A DNA stretch of 64,000 bases from JAJPKK01 sp963787675 (GTDB lineage: Bacteria; Pseudomonadota; Alphaproteobacteria; Rhizobiales; Xanthobacteraceae). Both the position numbers and the translations under genes were made by a program. This document shows, piece by piece, positions 59,900-64,000 of this stretch (its first letter is position 1; each line of letters begins with the position of its first letter). The stretch spans positions 806,001 through 870,000 of the forward strand of contig CAWBDV010000007.1 in the NCBI GenBank assembly GCA_963787675.1. The letters run 5' to 3'. The notes under the pieces were generated by a model, which did not search any database, was not told where the DNA came from, and saw nothing but the letters and a program-made list of their open reading frames with translations.

Positions 59900-60433
59900 A
59901 TGCACTCGCACATGCGTTTCAGCTTCATCACGAGCATCGCCGCGGCGTCGCTGATGTCGTCGGTAGCTCTCGCACAGACCACGCAGCCGAAGGCGGGTTC
60001 AACGGGACCCAATGTCACCGCTACGACACCCTCAGTCCCCGCGGCGAACTGGATGACCCAGGTAGCCGCCGGCCAATGGGGCGCCTCCGCGTTGATAGGG
60101 CTCTCTGTTTACAATAGTGACAATGAGAGGATCGGGGAGATCGCCGAACTCGTCGTTGATCGGAGCGGAAAGATCGAAGCAGTCATAGTGGGGGCGGGCG
60201 GCTTCCTTGGCATCGGTGAGCGCGACGTGGCGATACCCTACGGCCAGATTAGCTGGTCTTTCCAGGCGCCGGCTTCGCCCCGCACCAGCACCAGCACGGC
60301 CTCCCCGACGACCGGAGCTGCAACCACAACCAAGGGGAACGCGGAAGGACCGCGATCTTATCCGGACCACGCCGTCCTCAACATGACGAAGGATCAGCTC
60401 AAGGCGGCACCTGCGTTCAAGTTCTCCCGGTGA
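59900..60433 (+). CDS. secreted PRC-barrel-domain protein
   Basis: A 177-residue protein with a signal peptide (to about 'SSVALAQ'), a Thr/Pro-rich linker and a PRC-barrel: 'SALIGLSVYNSDNERIGEIA', 'LVVDRSGKIEAVIVGAGGFL', 'GERDVAIPYGQISW'. The tail is Thr/Ser-rich, then 'AVLNMTKDQLKAAPAFKFS'. Exported PRC-barrel proteins are common in Bradyrhizobium-type genomes and are often stress-linked; no exact role is known. AAAAGGA is nine bases upstream of ATG 59900. Confidence 0.82.
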   Translation: MHSHMRFSFITSIAAASLMSSVALAQTTQPKAGSTGPNVTATTPSVPAANWMTQVAAGQWGASALIGLSVYNSDNERIGEIAELVVDRSGKIEAVIVGAGGFLGIGERDVAIPYGQISWSFQAPASPRTSTSTASPTTGAATTTKGNAEGPRSYPDHAVLNMTKDQLKAAPAFKFSR

Positions 60434-60639
60434 AGTCCGAGGTTCACGCAAATACGACCTTGAACGTAAAGGAGGATAGCACAGTCACCGAAGCATCCGG
60501 CGCATGAGCACCATCATCACGCGCTCGGTGAACACGAAGAAGCCAAGCAGCACGCAACCGCGGCTCGCGAGCATAGCCAACTTGCTTACAAAACATACCA
60601 CGACTGCCCACACGCATTCTCACAAATGATGACGCTACC

Positions 60640-60685
60640 GTCCGCACGGAGACAGGGCCTGATGTTGGCTCGCTTCCGTGCGGAC
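60640..60685. terminator. perfect hairpin, possible terminator
   Basis: GTCCGCACGGA (60640-60650) pairs exactly with TCCGTGCGGAC (60675-60685), with a 24-base loop, followed by TTATTT on the plus strand. It lies about 200 bases past the PRC-barrel gene. Confidence 0.35.
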
Positions 60686-60824
60686 TTATTTGTGTAAGCA
60701 GGAACGGCAGCGCGCGGGATGGCGGGAGCCGATCACGAGGATTTACGGCACGAAGACCATTTGGTGATTGCCCCCCGCTTGCAAATGCCGACAACGTTCG
60801 TACCTGCAGGTCGAGGTGTTCCCA

Positions 60825-61022
60825 ATGAGCAACGACTTCGAAGCGATCCTGAAGCGCCACGGCGGGAGGGTGACCCCTGCATTGGTTGCCGAAGTCCGGG
60901 CGGCAAGAGCGGCGAGCCGCGCGAGACAAGCGTTGCCTACGGTCCAACCGCATCGAGAGCAGGAGGGCGAAGCCACGGCCAGACGATGCCGAGACCTTCG
61001 TCCGCCAGGGCAGAACGCATAA
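60825..61022 (+). CDS. possible small hypothetical protein
   Basis: A 65-residue frame. Its first 35 residues look protein-like ('MSNDFEAILKRHGGRVTPAL', helix-like 'VAEVRAARAASRARQ'), while the rest is poorer. No good ribosome binding site is seen. It may be a small gene with a decayed end. Confidence 0.3.
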   Translation: MSNDFEAILKRHGGRVTPALVAEVRAARAASRARQALPTVQPHREQEGEATARRCRDLRPPGQNA

Positions 61023-61412
61023 AATCGAATTCCAGGCGGTAATGCTGGCGGCAAAGGGCGCTCGGCCGTGCTGAATAGGAATTTTGGTCTAGCGAGCGAA
61101 ATCGAGCCGCCTGCGCGCATCCTGGCCTTTTTTAAACACCTAAGGGCCGTGCCAAAATGGCGATCATCGGGAATATAGGTTATCTTTGGCGAGCCCTCTT
61201 GTGCAGCTCGTTCGGCTTCCCATTTCACTAAGGTGCTGCCCATAAAATGGCGATGTTCCGAAATCGCCACTTGCTTCGCGCGGCAGCTGGTTGCCCATCG
61301 GTGGCAAGATAACACTCCAAAAATAAATCTGTTTGGCGATGTTTCGACATCCTCGTCTCGCGCATCTATGCACCGGCGAGAACGCAAACCATTATTAACA
61401 AGGAGATATCTC

Positions 61413-61838
61413 ATGAGCCAACAGCAAATTAATCAGTTTTGCGACGATCTTCGCCTGAAACTAACGAATATCGACAAAGGCCTTGGCGGCCTCAAAGCGA
61501 AGATCGACGGAAAGGCGCAAAATGTCGACCAGGAGGTCCGCACCTATCTTGACAAGGTGCATAAACGCATCGAGCTAGACCGGTCCAAGGTCTCTACCGC
61601 ACAAACGGAAGTCAAAAACTGGGTTGAGGCGCGCAAGCTTCAGACGCAGGACAAGATCGCCGAGTGGAAGAGCAAGCATGAGACTAGCAGGCTCCAGAAC
61701 CGTGCTGAGGGATCAGAGCAGTATGCTGCCGCAGCAATAACGGTCGCGGCCGCAGCGGTGGACGAGGCCGAACGCGCGTCACTCGAAGCTTGGCTTGCAC
61801 GGCAAGACGCAAATTCTGTGTCGGCCAAAGTAGCGTGA
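61413..61838 (+). CDS. coiled-coil protein of unknown function
   Basis: A 141-residue, almost wholly helical, charged protein ('QINQFCDDLRLKLTNIDKGL', 'VRTYLDKVHKRIELDRSKV', 'VKNWVEARKLQTQDKIAEWK'), ending in an Ala-rich amphipathic helix. AAGGAG is placed eight bases before the ATG, a strong signal, and a clear terminator follows at 61991, so it is well supported as an expressed single-gene unit. No family is recognised; similar helical proteins are phasin-like or stress-related. Confidence 0.7.
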   Translation: MSQQQINQFCDDLRLKLTNIDKGLGGLKAKIDGKAQNVDQEVRTYLDKVHKRIELDRSKVSTAQTEVKNWVEARKLQTQDKIAEWKSKHETSRLQNRAEGSEQYAAAAITVAAAAVDEAERASLEAWLARQDANSVSAKVA

Positions 61839-61990
61839 GACCTAGTTCAAGCTCGCCATATGCGGAGGCGCACAACCCCAACCCCAGTAAGGACCCTGCG
61901 TCTTCGCGGCCTAGCTCGCACGGAAAACAAACGATTGTCGGGACGGCTCTTAGCGTCAGTGCTTTGTCGCGTCGCAGTCCTGACTATGGA

Positions 61991-62033
61991 AGCCCCAGCC
62001 CCTGTCCCCCCAGATCCCCGGCTGGGGCTTTTC
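61991..62033 (+). terminator. rho-independent terminator
   Basis: AGCCCCAGCC (61991-62000) pairs with GGCTGGGGCT (62020-62029) and is followed by TTTTCTTT. A textbook terminator about 150 bases behind the coiled-coil gene. Confidence 0.8.
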
Positions 62034-62225
62034 TTTGCGTATGAAAGTAGAAAATTCGGTATGCCATCGGGCGGGTTACCGCCACTGCGCTTCCAGTGTA
62101 GGGGGATATAGCGTCCAGGCGCGCGACGTCTCTTCGGCTTCTATCTGAAGCCCAGTCCGCCTACGGAAGCGCGGCACGTCGCACGGCGACCGCCGAAAAT
62201 CCCGAGGTCAATTGCTGGAGCATAT

Positions 62226-62414
62226 CTACGTCGCGTCCACGTGCGGTTCGTTAGACATATGCCAAGCGGAGAGCATGTTGGCGATGATCCTCATCCGACC
62301 ATGCGGGCTGCAACCTGCCAGCATTTGCCAAACCTCTCGCGCCGCTGCCTCATTGACTTTAATATCAGTCCATTCGTCAAAGGTCCTCACGCATTCCAAG
62401 ATCCCAGTACTCAT
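62226..62414 (-). CDS. possible small hypothetical protein
   Basis: A 62-residue frame beginning MSTGILECVRTFDEWTDIK and continuing 'AAAREVWQMLAGCSPHGRMR'. The composition is protein-like, with balanced charge and helices. The frame is open upstream to a TTG at 62471. No clear ribosome binding site and no family are seen. Confidence 0.35.
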   Translation of the reverse strand: MSTGILECVRTFDEWTDIKVNEAAAREVWQMLAGCSPHGRMRIIANMLSAWHMSNEPHVDAT

Positions 62415-62891
62415 CCACCGCTGAGCTGCGAGCCGATTGCGGAGGTTCTCGCAAGCGGAACTGAAGCGCAAAACGCCAGCGTGACCGCAAGACCGTCACG
62501 GTCGTACGGACCCGGCTTTTACCCCGGGCGGCGGCGACCGCGAAAGCTTTGGCGATGTGCTGCGCAAGATGGACGAACTAGGCATCGCCGATGCCGACCC
62601 GATCCATTGCCGCGCCTTTTCAAAGCCCGACAAACACCCCCCTCGTCGATCGCGCGAAATCTAGCCCGGCTCCGCGATAAGCCGTGCGTCTGCGATGTAG
62701 ATCGCGACGGCCGCGAGTGAAGCCACTGCTTCTTGGCACTTCCCCGGCGCTTGCCTCACTGCCGGGCGTAAAGGCGTTGAGGAAGACGCATTCGTTCTCC
62801 GATGCCATACTCGAACTCAATGCGGCATGGCGCTCCCCCAAGCGCTGAACGCTATTGGATTTGACCGCTTCAGTCTGAGACGGAGTTCACA

Positions 62892-63200
62892 ATGAAAACG
62901 TATGTCGCCATTACTGGCGGGAAAGCGGTGTTGGTATTTCGTGCTGAGGATGACGATGAAGCGCACGCGATGATCGATGACCAGGAAGGCAGCATACGAT
63001 CTGATCTGAAGGTGCTCGTTGGAATAGACGGAAAGCCGCTGTGGGACGGGAAGTCTACCATTGAGGCGCGAGAGGCGACGGTGGAACAGCAGGCCGAATG
63101 GGAACAATCTCGCCACCAAGCAATTAGCGACGGGGAAATCGACCTGGATGCTGGCGAGGATCCGGACGAGTGGACCGTCTATTTGACGGGCGCTCCTTGA
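62892..63200 (+). CDS. small acidic hypothetical protein
   Basis: A 102-residue acidic protein: 'MKTYVAITGGKAVLVFRAED', 'GIDGKPLWDGKSTIEAREAT' and an acidic end 'DLDAGEDPDEWTVYLTGAP'. Codon use and composition are convincing. GGAG lies seven bases upstream of the ATG. The function is unknown and no motif is recognised. Confidence 0.65.
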   Translation: MKTYVAITGGKAVLVFRAEDDDEAHAMIDDQEGSIRSDLKVLVGIDGKPLWDGKSTIEAREATVEQQAEWEQSRHQAISDGEIDLDAGEDPDEWTVYLTGAP

Positions 63201-63603
63201 ACGAACAAAGTTCAGCGGAACGAATAGCAGAAGAGCCGCGCAAGCGTGTTCAGGGTCGTGACGTTCACCACGTCGTCGTTGGAAAACTGGTTTATCGGCG
63301 ACCCTGCTGCGGCTCACGAAGCAGCGCAATTCGCCTTGCGCTCAATTGCGGCGACCTGACGCAACGGTCAAATCCGAACTTCCCTTGAACGGTTGCACGT
63401 CCGCTCCCACCGGGCACGGTTTGACCGTCCACGGGCAAGAAGGTCCGGACCGTCGCCGCACCCGCAGCACGATGCGTTTGGGCCGGCGTTGTCTATCGGC
63501 CGTTGATTACGTCGCCAGCCTCATGGACACAACATCGCCACTGAAACGTGGTGTGTCGGAGAAGGACAACCATCCCGGCTGTTCGCAAGAGGGGAGCACC
63601 TTC
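63201..63603. other. intergenic stretch
   Basis: About 400 bases with no supported gene. In-frame codons before 63604 are open back to an ATG at 63523, but their translation is not protein-like. Confidence 0.35.
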
Positions 63604-64000
63604 ATGTGCGACTACAGTCTGCAATTCGTTGCATCCCGACCCGCAAAGGTCGGAGATAAACTGGTGACAACGCAATTTGCCAAGTCGATCACGCGGGGCT
63701 TTGCCGCGGTCGGAGAACCAAAGGTCGCCGTGTGCCTTCTTCCCGGCACAGAGGTCGCGTTCGAGAAAGAGGTCGAGTGGGAGCACGCTCTTGGTTTCCG
63801 GCTGCCATGGAAAAGGATCGGGGAGAAGGTGGCTCGTTTCCGGCAAGTAAAGAAAGACCAGCCGGACGTGCATCACGACGCACTGGAGTTTCCCACCGGG
63901 CAGATTGTGCTGCTCACCCGTCTCTGTCCGGGTCAGCAAGCGACTGTGCTACAATTGCCAGCTGCTCCGGGCACGCCGGAGGAAGCGGAGGAGCAGAAGC
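63604..64000 (+). CDS. conserved hypothetical protein, runs off window end
   Basis: The frame is open from ATG 63604 to the window edge (132 residues, no stop). GGGGAG lies seven bases before the ATG. It reads 'MCDYSLQFVASRPAKVGDKL', 'ITRGFAAVGEPKVAVCLLPG', 'GFRLPWKRIGEKVARFRQV' and 'DALEFPTGQIVLLTRLCPGQ'. I recall close relatives of unknown function in Bradyrhizobium-type genomes. An earlier in-frame ATG at 63523 is less likely. The opposite-strand frame here is a shadow. Confidence 0.7.
   Translation, partial: MCDYSLQFVASRPAKVGDKLVTTQFAKSITRGFAAVGEPKVAVCLLPGTEVAFEKEVEWEHALGFRLPWKRIGEKVARFRQVKKDQPDVHHDALEFPTGQIVLLTRLCPGQQATVLQLPAAPGTPEEAEEQK

Larger units (their letters stand above)
60434..61412. 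other. gene-poor stretch with hairpin and two weak small frames
   Basis: No strong gene. An 11-bp perfect inverted repeat (60640-60650 with 60675-60685) could be a terminator. A minus-strand 29-residue frame (60485-60574) has a hydrophobic stretch 'VLLGFFVFTERVMMVLMRR'. Otherwise only the weak frame at 60825 is worth listing. Confidence 0.35.
61839..62891. other. gene-poor stretch with one terminator
   Basis: Contains the terminator at 61991-62033. Possible remnants are a minus-strand frame near 62226-62414 and a short plus-strand tract near 62519-62662 with coding-like sequence ('GGGDRESFGDVLRKMDELG'). Nothing else is supported. Confidence 0.35.

Noticed and set aside
63493..63939. 148-residue minus-strand ORF at the window end
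   Set aside because: It opposes a plus-strand frame with a good SD and protein-like sequence (63604 onward), so it is read as the shadow.

Overview
The window looks like the chromosome of an alphaproteobacterium of the Hyphomicrobiales, probably near Bradyrhizobium, Rhodopseudomonas or Pseudolabrys. The evidence is high GC core genes, a flagellar set with MotE and a DUF6468 protein, PhaR with a thiolase, the rpmI-rplT-pheS-pheT order, an L36 without zinc cysteines, and several families of intergenic palindromes typical of that group. The species cannot be fixed from the sequence.

Region by region. 1-900: decayed gene fragments (a DUF7336-type C-terminus, a truncated secreted protein) and an IS630-type transposase fragment. 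901-10698: a minus-strand operon of five genes (DUF3141 PHA-synthase-like protein, MaoC-phosphotransacetylase fusion, acetate kinase, H+-type P-ATPase with a long tail, PPK2), bracketed by a 58-bp imperfect direct repeat that contains an initiator-tRNA 3'-end sequence. 10800-14400: an IS3-family element whose first frame carries a stop codon, the C-terminal part of an adenine methylase, and an orphan DUF1778 antitoxin beside a broken GNAT toxin.

14600-46900 is mostly core. It holds a Bug-type binding protein, an H-NS protein, divergent flagellar operons (motE, DUF6468, fliM, fliL against flgF, flgG, flgA, flgH), a hydrolase, a TPR protein and rpmJ. These are followed by a metabolic cluster (ThDP enzyme, MetE-like enzyme, EutA, bicupin), thiolase/PhaR, a PAS-GGDEF-EAL protein, gamma-glutamyltransferase, rpmF, mtgA, rpmI-rplT-pheS-pheT, a Tat-exported amine oxidase and a YiiX-like hydrolase. 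It ends at tRNA-Ala(CGC).

46914 to about 54300, right after the tRNA, is an accessory island with defence-like content: an hsdS fragment, a vestigial hsdM 5' end, a HEPN-type protein, a full hsdM, a PLD-type fragment, an IS66 scar, and a two-gene AlbA_2/HATPase plus ParA operon. 54300-64000 is gene-poor: a cupin, agmatine deiminase coupled to an unknown protein, an outer-membrane-type protein, a SagB-type nitroreductase, a PRC-barrel protein, a coiled-coil protein and small hypotheticals.

Three apparent single-base insertions break flgH (one) and the MetE-like gene (two). Removing them restores the expected proteins exactly, so they may be sequencing errors. The best candidates for something undescribed are the repeat-bounded acyl-phosphate/H+-ATPase/polyphosphate operon and the AlbA_2-ParA pair.
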